The notes: a model not told the origin generated them from the letters alone. 64,000 bases of DNA from Castor canadensis (GCF_047511655.1 NC_133387.1:141974853-142038852); one strand, 5' to 3'; numbered from the stretch's first letter, positions 34,871 to 46,940 are shown. Numbers and translations: made by a program.

Positions 34871-35407
34871 TTTTCTGGGGAGGGGAGAGGGGTGGCACTG
34901 GGGCAAAGCCCCAGGGGACTCTGTGCAGCTGAGTTGAATGCTGTTCATCTCACTTAACTGATGTGCCTGTTCTGGTTACCTGTGAGCCCTTGATTTCTGG
35001 CACACACACTTGGTAGGGGGTCAGCAAAGAGAAAAGCAAGCAGACAAGGGTGCAGGTAGCTTGTTGCACGTATGGGGCTGCCTGGCTAAGCCTGGGACTG
35101 TGGTGACCTCAGCCCTGACTGGCTCAGGGCTCCCTCTGTGAGGATTCCTTGTCAGAATTCTTATTGCAGGAAGACTGGATTGTCCTGTCATCCTCTGATC
35201 ACAAGGTAGGGCTGGATGTGTGGGGGCGGAGACTAGGCCAGCTTCCTTCCTTTTCACTGACAGTCCCACCCACTTCCAGGGACGGCTCTGTCCATCTGGC
35301 ACTGATGCCTAGTTTTGTGAGAAAACCTCACTGTTGGGGACTTGCTTTATTGGCTGTCGAGCTGGAGCTCTCTCAGCTCTGCTGGGTTCACTGGCTATTT
35401 GTCCTCA
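34871..35407. other. No recognised feature
   Basis: Nothing assignable; the frames on both strands at 35021-35302 are not a recognised protein. Confidence 0.45.
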
Positions 35408-35525
35408 TTGAGTTTGTTTTTCAAGGCAGGGTCTCCCTGTGCAGCCCAGCCTGGCCTTAAACTCTCAATCCTCTTGTCTCAGCCTCCCCAGACCTGGATT
35501 ACAGGTGTGTACCACCATGCCCCGC
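35408..35525 (-). repeat. B1-like SINE monomer
   Basis: caaggcagggtctccctgtg, then ctggattacaggtgtgtacc. Confidence 0.9.
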
Positions 35526-36393
35526 CTTCCTATTGACTTTACATCTAGAAATTCCACATTCTAATGGCATCCCTCCCAGTTTGTCTTTTCAATAGAATTT
35601 GGGAAGGAAAGGGGAGGTTAAGATATATGCCCTGAAAAAAAATACTGAACATTATGTTTTAATGCTTAAACATGCATATTCATTTATTTGGCAATAAAAA
35701 AAAAAAACCCTGACGAGGCAATTTCCTATTATAATGGCTAGAAATGATAGCAAAAAATAAAACAGTAAGAAGCTGAGTTGCATTCTATTAAAACCTAGTC
35801 TTGCTATCAAAACAAAATAATTAAAAGCCAGGTGCACACAGATATGAAGACAAAGAGCTACAAAAAGCAGCCCAGTATCTCAACCCTGTCTGTCGCTGAA
35901 AGGAACCAGGTCTCCTTGGCTCTCCTGTGTCCGGCTTCGTTGTCCCTGTCAGGATGGGATCACGATTTTTTACTTCAGCGAGTTCTAATCCTTTCCTGTC
36001 ATAAAATATTTGGTCCTCCAATTGTCCCAAATTTGGCCAGAGGTGGCCTCTAACAGAAAACTGTGCAAATAGACATGAAAATAACAGAACCATGAATTTG
36101 GAATTTCCACTGTGGCTTCACCACTGCACCAAGTTAGAATGGCACCTTTCAGGATGTCACCAACAATACCTAGAACTCTACATTAATAGCCAGTAAGTAA
36201 TACGTAGGGTCCAGGGCGGTGAAAGTTACATGTGTATTTTAACAGGTAATGATCACGTGAGCCAGCCCGTGTCAGGCCACACTGAATGGTAGTCAAATGA
36301 GGAAGAACCATTTTCTTAGGAGTTTGGTGAATTTGTTACAACACAGATTTAGAAGTGATCAACCATTGTTTTCACAGGTGTCTTTTTTTTTTT
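35526..36393. other. No recognised feature
   Basis: Mostly unique-looking; no exon found. Confidence 0.45.
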
Positions 36394-36707
36394 TGGGGCA
36401 GTACTTGAGTTTGAACTCAGGGTTTTGCACTTGCTAGGAGGCTCTATCATTTGAACCAGCCACCCAGCCGTTTTATGCTTTATTTTTTCAGTAGGTTCTT
36501 AAGATGTTTTCCCCCCACCTAGTCCGGATTGTGATCCTCCTACCTACAGCCTCATGCGTATCAGGGGTCACAGGTATGTATCACCACACCCAACTTTATT
36601 AGTTGAGATGAAGTCTTACTTTTTGTCTGGGCTGACTTTGAACTGTGAGCCTTCCAATCACTGCCTCCAGAGTAGCCGAGATTATAGATGTGAGCCACTG
36701 TGCCCGG
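36394..36707 (-). repeat. Tripartite SINE, antisense
   Basis: ID complement (gcagtacttgagtttgaact), B1-like monomer ending gtatgtatcaccacaccc, second monomer ending tagatgtgagccactgtg. Confidence 0.9.
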
Positions 36708-36784
36708 TTCCCAGGTGTCTTAAATTCTAATTCCTTCTCATTTTGAAATACTAATAACCACTGGTAACTTTCATATGTGTTCAT

Positions 36785-36880
36785 TTTAACTTTACAAACA
36801 CCTGCTGGTAAACTGAGACCCAGGGAAGTTAGGCATTTGAGATCAGAGAGCTAAGTGGCCAGGGAACAGACAAATGCCTT
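36785..36880 (-). repeat. MIR-like fragment, antisense
   Basis: aactgagacccagggaagtt, then gagagctaagtggccaggg. Confidence 0.5.
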
Positions 36881-38358
36881 TAGTTCTCTGTCCAAAGGGA
36901 CTAAAATTTAATTCTATGCTTTGACTGAAAGAGAAATGTAACTTTCAGACGCGTTGAAATAAAGTACCCTTACCCCTCAAATTATAAAAACCTGAGCATT
37001 TTAAAAATACCTAAAAATGCAAAGTGAAGCAAGGTCTCTGTCCTCCTTCCATTGGGCAAACATTAATTTGCTTTGAAGATAAATCAAGAAATGGTTTCCT
37101 GATGTCAGGAAAGCTGCCAGGGAGCTGCCCCAGGGCAGTGCGGGAGGCACCAATCTGCTCCACTGCCCAAGCCCAGGGAATCCCAGTAGCTGATTCAGAC
37201 CACCCTGCCCTTGGAACCCAAATTCCACCCTTCTCTCCACTCCTCGCCTAGCTGACTGCACAAAACTCAGCGCTACTGAACGTGGCTACTAGCTCTTAAT
37301 CTCCGAGAGCTGATTAATTATCTCTCTCCCAAAGAGCATCCTTCTTATTTTTGTGATTTTTACAATTAATCTTTGTCTCTGGGAAATTAGCCCTGACTAG
37401 GGAAAATTTCTGTACCGAGTCTTAAGTAACGAAGTGGGGGAAGCCAGTTTCACAGGAGAGGCAGAGAGGGGATGTGTGGACCTTTCTACAGTTTGTCACC
37501 CCAACGGCGAAACCAGGACTCAGGTCCCCCTGGTACCCTGCTGTACGCTGCGCAGTGATTCTCAAAATCCTATCATATTTTACAGAGAGGGGAGTCACTC
37601 AAAGCTAATGAGTGGTAAGGACAATAATGTTTTGTTACATCTATTTAGTACTTGTCCTGTGCTAGTTTCTGGATTAAACACTTTATATCTCTCTATATAA
37701 AGTAACATATTCATTTATGTGCATAGAGCAGTGTATTATATATAATTTTACCATCAAAACAACTTCTGATAGAAGTACTATTACTAAGAAGTGTTTTTCC
37801 CCCTGAGATTAAACATTGGGGTGTGGTGATATATATTATCATGGTGACTGTAGTTTAGTCTTGAGGTCACTCTCTTCAAAGTGACTGTAAGAAGGTCACT
37901 TTCTAGGAGAGCACCAGACCAGGGGAGAGTTTAGGCTCTGCTTGAGACACAATGAGGAAGTTAAACCAAAATGCACAAAATTTAAGAAAATGGTTACTTA
38001 TAGACCCCAAGGAGGTTAGGGGTGCTGACAGGAGGCTGATGGAGCCTGGGGGTGGCCAGGAGGGAGCAGTCAGAGAAGTGGCCATGGGCCAGGCCTGCCG
38101 TGAGGCCTGGACTTCCTGTGGGCTGTGGACTGTTTGGGGTCAAGGAAACTAGTCCACAGGGGACTTATTTGCAGGACTCTGCTGTTGACAGTTAGGTACT
38201 CTCTGAGGGCAGCAGCTGTGGACAGTTGGGTGGATGGGACAAGGGACACCTGGCCTGTGCTACAAGTGCTCTGTCAGGGAGGGGAAGTTTTAACTAGGCC
38301 ATGTAGATGCTGTGTCACTGGGATTCGAATGCCTTACCTCAGGTCTGAAAACGGACAC
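36881..38358. other. No recognised feature
   Basis: No exon, RNA gene or confident repeat over about 1.5 kb. Part of 37560-37700 has MIR/L2-like words, not enough to call. Confidence 0.45.
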
Positions 38359-38375
38359 TGGGCAGCAGCAATGTT

Positions 38376-38898
38376 TTTTTTTTTTTTTTTTTTTTTTTTC
38401 ATTTTTCTAACAGGTTACTTTGCTTGTTTTATTTTTTATTTTTTTTTTCATTTTTCTTTTATTATTCATATGTGCATACAAGGCTTGGTTTATTTCTCCC
38501 CCCTGCCCCCACCCCCTCCCTTACCACCCATTCCACCCCCTCCCGCTCCCCCCCTCAATACCCAGCAGAAACTATTTTGCCCTTATCTCTAATTTTGTTG
38601 TAGAGAGAGTATAAGCAATAATAGGAAGGAACAAGGGGTTTTGCTGGTTGAGATAAAGATAGCTATAGGGCATTGACTCACATTGATTTCCTGTGCGTGG
38701 GTGTTACCTTCTAGGTTAATTCTTTTTGATCTAACCTTTTCTCTAGTACCTGGTCCCCTTTTCCTATTGGCCTCAGTTGCTTTAAGGTATCTGCTTTAGT
38801 TTCTCTGCATTAAGGGCAACAAATGCTAGCTAGTTTTTTAGGTGTCTTACCTATCCTCACCCCTCCCTTGTGTGCTCTCGCTTTTATCATGTGCTCAT
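38376..38898 (-). mobile_element. 5'-truncated L1 3' end with perfect target duplication
   Basis: About 520 bp of L1 3' UTR with its A tail (T run from 38374). The 17-bp TGGGCAGCAGCAATGTT occurs exactly at 38359-38375 and 38899-38915. No mismatch in the duplication implies a recent insertion. Confidence 0.96.
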
Positions 38899-39054
38899 TG
38901 GGCAGCAGCAATGTTACACTAACTTATGGGCCATTGTCACTCAGTTGAAAAGTGGGGGAGCTGAGTGCAGGGCAGGCTGAGGCTTTTCAGCTGTCATATT
39001 GCCAGGGGCTGTGGGGTCCGGGGAGGACCCCAGCTGGATGTAGGCCACATTTGA

Positions 39055-39210
39055 TGTAAAGCATCTGAAGTCACATGATGTTGGTTCAAGAACTGGCCAC
39101 TTACCAACTTCATGTCTTTGGGAAAAGATGTGAAGACTCAACTTCTCAAAGTCTCAGCTTCCGCAAAGGAGTGGGACCTGGAGAGCAAGATGAATGAGTG
39201 CTAATTAACC
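39055..39210 (+). repeat. MIR fragment
   Basis: ggttcaagaactggccactt, then tcatgtctttgggaaaag, then aagtctcagcttccgcaaag follow the MIR order. Confidence 0.55.
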
Positions 39211-39221
39211 CGCTATTTGCA

Positions 39222-39290
39222 GGGCTTGGGATGGAACCCAGGGCCTTGCCTGCTAGGCAGGTGCTCTACCACTGAGCAACAGCCCAGCTC
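39222..39290 (-). repeat. ID-like SINE
   Basis: gcttgggatggaacccaggg, then gctctaccactgagcaac. Confidence 0.85.
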
Positions 39291-39698
39291 TTAGAAGTTC
39301 TGGATACTTGTGAGAAGACGCAGGAGTGATCTAGAGGAAGTTTAGATGAAGGTGAAGAGGAAAAAAAGGAAATAAAAACCACATACACTTTGAATGACTT
39401 AGTTTTTTTATTCCAGATTAGCCATGAAAAATGTCAAGCTGATTTTCCTCCTCCCCCTCCTCCCTCTCCCTCCTCCCAGATGCCACTTCCTGGCATGGGG
39501 CACAGCCTTGGCCTGTTGCCTCTGGCTTGTGGGCATTGGTGGCTCCAGCCTCCTGCCCACTCCTCACTGGCACCAGAGCCACCTCCTCCCTTCCTGCATC
39601 ATCAAACCTCCATTGTTCCCATCAGTACTCACATAGGCTATTATTTCTCCCCTTAAAATCAGACTGTCTCTTCAATTGGAAAAAGTTGAATACAAAGC

Positions 39699-39771
39699 TT
39701 GTGTATGTGTGCGTGTGTTTGTTCGAGTATATGTGCACGTGTGTGTGTATGAGTGTGTGTGTGCATGTGTT
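39699..39771. repeat. Imperfect (TG)n repeat
   Basis: Interrupted GT-rich tract. Confidence 0.9.
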
Positions 39772-39779
39772 TTGCTTTG

Positions 39780-39885
39780 TTGGTGTTTGAGACAGACTCT
39801 ATGTAGCAGAGTCTGGACATGGACCTCCTGCCTCAACCTCCCCAAGTGCTGGGATTATAGGAGTGCGTAACCATGCCCGCTGCCA
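39780..39885 (-). repeat. B1-like SINE monomer
   Basis: ctcctgcctcaacctcccca, then gctgggattataggagtg. Confidence 0.85.
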
Positions 39886-39969
39886 GAGAGATTATTAAAT
39901 TATATTAAAGTGCTATTGCTAACATTGTTATTGTGACTAACAACTGTGTTATTGTGCTAACAATTGTTA

Positions 39970-40290
39970 TTGTAGTTCATTTCCACATCTGTGGGCTCCA
40001 AATCCACCAAGTCAACCAAACTCAGATTAGAGAAACAAAATTGCTTTTGTACTAGACATGTACAGACTTTTTCTTCTCATTATTCCCTAAACAACACAGT
40101 CAAATAACTAGGTAGCATTTACTGTATTACATAAGTAATCAAGAGATAACTTAAGGTATCTGAGTGAATGTTCTTGGGCTATATGCAAATTCTACACCAT
40201 TTTACATAAGGGACTTCAACACCTGTGAATTTTGGTTTCTTCAAGGGTCCAGGAACCAATCGCCCCTAGATTGTATGGGATGACTGTGCA
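39970..40290 (-). repeat. Tigger-like DNA transposon remnant
   Basis: catctgtgggctccaaatcc, then atgcaaattctacaccattt, then tccaggaaccaatcgccc and gggatgactgtgca match the Tigger-type MITE whose termini read CAGTcatcc on the other strand. Confidence 0.65.
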
Positions 40291-40649
40291 TACTGAAACT
40301 ATCAGAAGTGACATGTGATTTTTTAAAATACTGCAATCAAGAGAAAGTGGTTATAGATGAAGCCAGATTGTTAAGATATGGGTAGGTATTGGAGCTGTGT
40401 AGTGAGTGCACGTGGGTTCATTTTAGTCTTTCCTCTATTCTTGTATGTGCTTAAAAATGTACACAAAAACTTTAAAAAATAAATTTAATTCCACCAACTC
40501 CCCAGCTATTACATCCTTCCCTTCCTTTTATAACAAGCCTTGAAAGAAGACTTGCATTTTTCTCCAGTCGGTAGGACGGCTCTTAAAGAGAGCTTTGTGG
40601 CTGCAATGCGGAGGACTGCCAGGAGGGGCGCTGCTTGGCTCCCAGTCTG
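40291..40649. other. No recognised feature
   Basis: Nothing assignable. Confidence 0.45.
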
Positions 40650-41175
40650 AAGAGAAAGGAGTTGCTATAGTCATATGCTGAAGCCCTACCCCGGATGTGG
40701 CTGTGTTTGGAGACGGGGCCTTTAGGAAGTAATTAAGACCGAATGAAGCTGGGCGCAGGTGGTTCACATCTGTAATCCTAGCTACTCAGGAGGCAGAGGT
40801 CAGGAGGAGCGACCTGACCTCAATAAACCGATCACAATAAAACCTATCTCAATAAAACCTAACACAAAAATGTCTGATGGAGTGACTCAAGGTGTAGGTC
40901 CTGAGTTCAAACCTCAGTACCCAAAGAAAAAAAACTTAAATGAGGGGATAAGGGTGGCACTTTAATCTGATAAGATTGGTGTCCCCACAGGGAAAGGGAG
41001 ACACACCAGGGGCATGGAAGGAAGGGCATGGTGAGAAAATGGCTCACCTGTAAGACAAGGGGAGAGACTTCAGGAGACAACACTGCTAACCTTGACAATG
41101 GACTTCCCATCCTCCAGAAGTGTCTGCTGTTTAAGCCACTCTGCCTATGGCGTTTGGTACGGCAGCCCTGACAAA
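40650..41175 (+). mobile_element. MLT1-type MaLR solo LTR split by a SINE
   Basis: Left: tcatatgctgaagccctacc, then gacggggcctttaggaagta. Right: gactt-cccatcctccagaag, then gtttaagccactctgcctat and acggcagccctgacaaact. This is the order of a MaLR (ERVL-related) LTR. No internal region or retroviral frame is present. Confidence 0.75.
40748..40930 (+). repeat. B1-like + ID composite SINE inside the LTR
   Basis: ggcgcaggtggttcacatct head and gagttcaaacctcagtaccc tail. Confidence 0.9.
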
Positions 41176-42119
41176 CTCATACCCACTTTCAGGGAGCCCC
41201 AAATCAGCTTTTCAATAGGTTTTATTTTGTAGTTCTCTGCATTTGTGCACATTAAGGTTTGCCAGTTCAAGAATGCCTCATAGCCATCCACCACATCGGA
41301 TGAGAAAGACTGGACGCCCCCACGAAGGGCTCCTTTCTCCTGCCCATCACCCACCCGGGGTCCAGAATATTGGTTACAGTTCTTTGAGTTGCAAGCAGCA
41401 GAGACCCCGAGGCTAATCTGAACAGAAGCAGAAGTTTTCCTGGACAAGGCTAAAGGTGACTCAGTGAACTACAGTTGCATAATTAGCTGAGCCTGGGGAG
41501 AACAGCACCCGGGCAGAGTCTTGTTTGTCCTGGCAGGCACACCTGTCTCTCAGTTCCTTTTTTATGCTGCCACTTGTGACAACTGATTGTCCCCCAGGTC
41601 ATGTCGGACTGGACACATGCTGTCACCATAACCCCTGCTTTCACACAGCACCTAGGCATGGCACATACACGTGTAATTTGATTTTGTAATTTGAAGTGTT
41701 TGCAGGTTTTGGGAGTGAACACAGAGCTGGATAGGATTTGGTCAAGGGCCAGGCTGTGTCCTGAGCAGTGGGTTCAGGGTTCTCATTTCGTTAGAAGTAA
41801 ATATGACCAGGTACGCATGGAGCAGTGACAATCATGAGCTACGGTTGTTAATGTGATTCTGTGTACCCGGGGAGCTATTTAAGAGATAACACTGGGTCAT
41901 TATCAAGGATTTGAACACCGTATATGCTTGATTTTGGGTTGGAAATGACTTAGGCGTAAAAGACGGTTTCTCTGCTTTAATAATTTACAACCCCTTGAGG
42001 GATATGAGGGAAGGGAATGGGGTAGTAATGAGGGAAAGCCACAATTTGCATTATAGGAAATGAGGAATCCTTGAAGATTTCTGGACGACGATCTCTCCCT
42101 GAGAAATATTTTACTAGTG
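41176..42119. other. No recognised feature
   Basis: Nothing assignable. Confidence 0.45.
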
Positions 42120-42440
42120 TACCTGGCATGGTGGTTCGTGCCTGTAATCCCAGCTACTCTGGAGGCAGGGATTGAGAGGATAGTGGTTCAAAGCCAGCCT
42201 GGGCAAAAAGTTAGCAAGACCCCATTTCAATCAATAAGCTGGAAATAAGCTATCATTCCAGTTACCCAGGAGGTGTAATTAAGATCAAGGTCTAGGCTGG
42301 CCCGGGTGAAAAATGTGAGACCCCATCTGAAAAGCAATGAAAGCAAAAAGGGCTGGGGGTGTGGCTCAAGCAGTAGAGTGCCTGGTTAGCAAATGTAAGG
42401 CCCTAGTTCAAATGCTACTACCACAAAAAAGAAAAAAAAA
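42120..42440 (+). repeat. Tripartite SINE
   Basis: cctggcatggtggttcgtgc head, second monomer around 42240-42330, ID body gtggctcaagcagtagagtg and A-rich end. Confidence 0.9.
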
Positions 42441-43419
42441 TTGCATTTTATTAGCATCCTGTAGGTACAGAGATGCAGGTAGATTTGGGTTTTTGGAATG
42501 TGACTAAAGGGAGCTATAAGGAGAGTTCAAGGTCCCAAAGGAAGCCGGGGCCAGGAAAGGCTGCAGGAGAGATAGCAGACTCCTGAGTGGACAGAAAGGG
42601 CAGCTCCTGAGGGGAGAAGTGGTGTGCATGGAAGGCGGAGGGGAGCTGAGGAGAGGGGTCCCAGAAGATGCCAAGCTTACAGGGAAAGTACAGCTGGGGG
42701 AAATGGATGATTTGAAGCCAATAGCTTTGGCCTGGCGGTGCCCAGTGAGCAGCAAGAAATGCAAGAAAAGCTTGGGAGAGTAACAAGCAGAGCACTTGAA
42801 GGAGAGCAGGGTTGGGGTATGAGGCCCAAAGTCCCAGGCTGCAAGATGGCAGGGCTGCCACCCCTTGAGAGGTGTCATTTGAGGGACCTATGACATCCAA
42901 GCTGATGAGCCTGAAGTGTCACAGTGACCAGCATGTCACGCTAGGCATGGTTCCTCTTACAGCTCTGAACACATAGCTGTGCCACAAGCACCCGTATGCT
43001 AGAGATCAGAGGAGCGACGGCCACACAAAGAATCGCTTTTCTGTGGCCAGACATTCGGGTGGAAAACAGTCGGCGGTCAGTGCTGCCCACCTGCAGGAGG
43101 TGGCTTCTTACCTGGGAGAATTCAAGCAGCCATGTCTAATCTTAATTGATTCACAGAACCTGAATGCCTCTAGGTTAAATTCCAGTCAGAATCATCTCCC
43201 TCTCTCCTTCCTCCTATGCTGAAAAAAGGGTTGGAAGCAAAGGCAGCCATCATAGACCAGCAACCCAAGGAATTCTGGGTAGATAGGAGACAATCATCAC
43301 CACTGTTCATTGACTTATGCAATTAACTAAGAAAAGGAAAGTGAAGTGTAAGTGCTTGAAAACGGAAGCATCAGAACTAAGGAATTTCAATATAGCCACA
43401 TTTAGAATCGACATTATTT
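42441..43419. other. No recognised feature
   Basis: Two minus frames of 124 and 128 codons at 42504-42900 overlap in different registers of a purine-rich tract; no domain, no splice context. Not called. Confidence 0.45.
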
Positions 43420-43640
43420 TATTTTTTGGTGGGACTGGTGTTCAAGGCCTCACACTTGCAAAGCAGGTGCTCTACTGCCTGAGCCACGTCTCCAGTCCAT
43501 TTTGATCTGGTTATTTCGGAGATTGGGGGGAGAATCTCCTGAACAATTTGCCCATGCTGGCCTCGAACCCTGAAACTCCCCATCTCAGTCTCCTGAGTAG
43601 CTAGGATTATAAGCAAGAGCCACCAGTGTCCAGTTTACAT
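43420..43640 (-). repeat. B1-like + ID composite SINE
   Basis: ggtgggactggtgttcaagg, then B1 monomer ending ataagcaagagccaccag. Confidence 0.9.
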
Positions 43641-43669
43641 TACATGTCTTTTCATAACAGCTATAACCA

Positions 43670-43757
43670 AGACTGGAGGAGTGGCTCAAGTGGTAGAGCA
43701 CCTGCCTAGCAAGTGGGAAGCCCTGAGTTCAAACTCCAGTACCACCAAAACAAAACC
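43670..43757 (+). repeat. ID-like SINE
   Basis: agtggctcaagtggtagagc, then gagttcaaactccagtacc. Confidence 0.92.
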
Positions 43758-44129
43758 GCTATAGCCAAATAATAAGGGAAAAGCAATTCTGGGACTCAGG
43801 ACTTAATTGAGTTTCACTTGCAACAACAGCACAAAAATTTGGTTTAAACAGAAAAGGAGTCCAGGTAGCTTCAGGCACAGCCAAATCACCAGGCTGGGGT
43901 AATGTCACCAGAACCGTTTCCTGCCCTCAGTCTCTGGAGTCCACCCTCTGCTCTTCTGAGCAGGCTCTCTCCACGCAGTGGGGACAGTCTCCCCTGACTG
44001 TGTCTGCAGAAACCCAGCAGCCGAGTCCTGTCAGCTTTGCTGAGGACTGCACTCTGGTATGCCAGGCTCTCCATCTCAGCGGGGACAAAGTGGATCCCAC
44101 TGGAGCCACTTGGTGTAAGAAGAGAGGAT
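43758..44129. other. No recognised feature
   Basis: Nothing assignable. Confidence 0.45.
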
Positions 44130-44262
44130 TTGGGGCTGGGGATGGTTCAAATGGTAGAGTGCTTGTCTACCAAACTCAAGGCCCTCAGTTCAAGCCAAAA
44201 AGGAAGCAAACAGACAAACAAACCAAAAAAAAAAAAAAAAAAAAAGAAAAAGAAAAAAGAAA
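44130..44262 (+). repeat. ID-like SINE with long A-rich tail
   Basis: ggctggggatggttcaaatg, then ccctcagttcaagcc, then an A run with G interruptions. Confidence 0.85.
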
Positions 44263-44579
44263 ACTGAGGGTTATCACAAGAAGTAATGACTTTGGGAAAG
44301 GCAAACAACTTCCTCCAGATTCTGTTACTAGCAGCACGGAAGCCAGAGGTGGAACTCGTCTGATAAAAAACAGAGCCCACCTAAAGAAAGCCATCGAGCC
44401 CGGAAGAAATAGGGCAGGAGTTTGTGTTTTTGGAAGGGAAGACACACAGTGTTATAAAAACTCATCTTTCTAAACCGATCCGTCCCTTCTGATCAAATCC
44501 TAAAGCAATATCTGAATTGATCTTTATGAGCTGATTTTTAAAGTTCTTAACTCAGAAAAAGAGCCAAGGAGTTTGTTTT

Positions 44580-44876
44580 GTTTGGTGGTACTGCTTGCTA
44601 GGCAGGTGCTCTACCACTTGAGCCTTACTTCCAGCCCTTTTTGTTTAAATTATTTTTTAAATGGGGTCTCCTGTTTATGCCTGGGCTGGCCTGGACCTTC
44701 CTACTTACGCTTCCCATTGTAGCTGGGATGACAGGTATGGGCCACCATGATCAGCTTTTGTTGGTTGAGATGGGGTCTCTCAAACTTTTTGCCTGGGCTG
44801 GCCTCCAACCACAATTCTCCCAGTCTCTGCCTCCCAAGTAGGTAGGATTACAGGCATGAGGCATCACACTTGCAGC
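44580..44876 (-). repeat. Tripartite SINE, antisense
   Basis: cttgctaggcaggtgctcta, then monomers beginning aaatggggtctcctgttta and gagatggggtctctcaaac. Confidence 0.9.
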
Positions 44877-45330
44877 CAAGTTTTTTGAAAAGAAATGATG
44901 GTAAGTAGATTATTGCAGCACACATATGAACATATTGGGGAATACAGAAATTTGAGACAGGGATATTAGGAGAGAAAAATTCTCTATTAGTAGAGGAAAG
45001 TAGAGAACATGGTCAAATCAGTAAAAAAAAAAAAAAAAAAGGGACCGTCAATACACAATTTGGAGTCTTCCCCAATGCCTACGGTAGAGGAACTCTAGTA
45101 TTCACCGGTGACCAAGAACACAGATGATTCAATAATCCCAGGACAAGGATGACTTCCTAAAGACCACCCAAATCCCAAACTCCATAAGGCAAACCTTTAG
45201 GCCGATGTGACACTGGCAAACTAAGAGCTAAGGTTCCTCAACCTTGGTGCAGATTTGGATTGGTACAGCCTATTTTGAATAATAGCATCAAATTTTGATA
45301 CATATGAACTCTAAGTCCGATTCTCTTAAG
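44877..45330. other. No recognised feature
   Basis: An A run at about 45023-45040 is the only notable item. Confidence 0.45.
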
Positions 45331-45545
45331 TTTTTTTTTTTTTTTTTGTGGGACTGGGGCTTCATACTTGCAAAACAGGTGCTTTACCACTTGATCTCAC
45401 CTTGGGTCCATTTCGCTCTGGTTATTTTGGAGATGGGGGTCTCTCAAGCTACATGCCTGGGCTGGCCTTGAACTGTGATCTTCCCAATTTCATCCTCCCT
45501 AGTAGCTAAGATTACAGGTGTGAGCCACCAGCTTCTGGCTCTTTT
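45331..45545 (-). repeat. B1-like + ID composite SINE
   Basis: T run, then caaaacaggtgctttaccac, then B1 monomer ending acaggtgtgagccaccagc. Confidence 0.9.
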
Positions 45546-45774
45546 TTAGGATTCTTGTACTGACATAATCCTGCCTGTCTGGAAGGGTACACACACAATC
45601 CACACAACGTTGTTTCCAGTAGCTTGAAAAAGGAGAAACACTCTAATATCCACAGCAATGGAGGGAGAGTTAAGCCAGGGGATTTTCTTATAGAATTCAC
45701 TTCAACAGTGAGAACAGTGAGGCAGAGCGACATGCTTCCAAGAGAAGAGCCCATTACATTAAGCTGCTCCAAAC

Positions 45775-45886
45775 TGGGTATGGTGGTTCACAGCTGTAAT
45801 ACCAGCATTCAGGAGGCTGAGGCAGAAGAATCAAGTTTGAAGCCAGCCTGTGTTACATAACAAGACTGTCTCAAAAAAAAAAAAAA
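45775..45886 (+). repeat. B1-like SINE monomer with A tail
   Basis: ggttcacagctgtaatacca, then ggaggctgaggcagaagaat, then an A run. Confidence 0.9.
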
Positions 45887-46019
45887 AATCAAAGAAAAGG
45901 ATCAGGACCAGGGCCAGTTTTACAAGTTCTGAGCATAATATGGCCAGGGAGGCTTGAAAGGGTGTCCTGTCCCTGTTAGTTACCTAGTCCTGGATGGGCT
46001 GACTGCCTGAGGAATGCAA

Positions 46020-46350
46020 GGTGGAAAAGAAGGGTTTTCATGGGATTGTGTGTTGATGAAATGTCTCAAACAAAGCACTGTTACTTGGTGTATATTTAAG
46101 GAGACAATAAAAAAAGAAACTCATCAAAAACGGCACTGTTTGGGGATGAGAGTCTGGATAAGGGGGGAAGTTATGATTAAAATACTTGACAAATGGATGA
46201 AAATAGAGTGGAACCCATTAAAATTGTTTTAAATAAGAGGGAAGAAAGTAACAGAGGAGGTGAATTTGATCAAGATACATCATATGCACATATAAAATGT
46301 CACAATGAAACCCCTTTGTACAATTAATATGTGCTAATAAAGAGGAAAAA
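46020..46350 (+). mobile_element. L1 3' terminal fragment
   Basis: catatgcacatataaaatg, then cctttgtacaattaatatg and ctaataaagagg; the same terminus as at 14.9 and 17.6 kb. Confidence 0.75.
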
Positions 46351-46394
46351 AATTACTAAGAATAGTCTTATTGAGTCAGAGGAAAATCAAGTAT

Positions 46395-46940
46395 TTTTTA
46401 AAAAGATAAATTTATTAAAAATTTGCAGCTACTTAAAATTTATTAAAGTCAGAGAAAAATATTAACTCTACAAATTTATAAGTTCCAGAGATGAGGAATC
46501 ACAGGATTTAGGTTTTAAAGAATTAGATTAAGGCTTCCTCCTGAAGGCTTTATGTCACCGTCCTTGTCACACTGGGACTTGGGCAGCTTAAAGGTCACTT
46601 GCTCAGAATCATGGCCATGGTAAGCAGGCAGCAGCATGTGAAATGGTGGAAGATGGGGGAGGCTTGTCCTCACTCTTATCCAAATGCAGTCAACAGCACA
46701 CTTCTCAGTTCATGGAACGCAGTTTTCTGCCATTCTTTGGAACCATGAACCATCAGACCCTCACTCCTCCTTTCACAGAAGAGCTGCATCTGCACTGGTC
46801 CTCACACCTGAGTGCCTGCCCCTAGTTAAGACACTGGCCCTGTAGCATGTAGGTAAAAATGTCCCAGGGGAGGAGGTTTTCCTTAGTTCTTGTTCTCTCA
46901 TTTAAAATTGTCACTTAGCTGGTAAAAGGGGTTAAAATTT
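46395..46940 (-). other. BCL2L10: BCL2L10 3' UTR (predicted)
   Basis: Downstream of the stop on the minus strand there are two AATAAA signals, at 46444-46439 and 46416-46411, about 500-530 nt from the stop. Either would give a plausible 3' UTR. Extent is inferred; cleavage site not visible. Confidence 0.45.

Noticed and set aside
42504-42900. Two 124-128 codon minus-strand frames
   Set aside because: They share the same DNA in different registers and are Ser/Pro/Leu-rich from a biased tract; no recognised domain.
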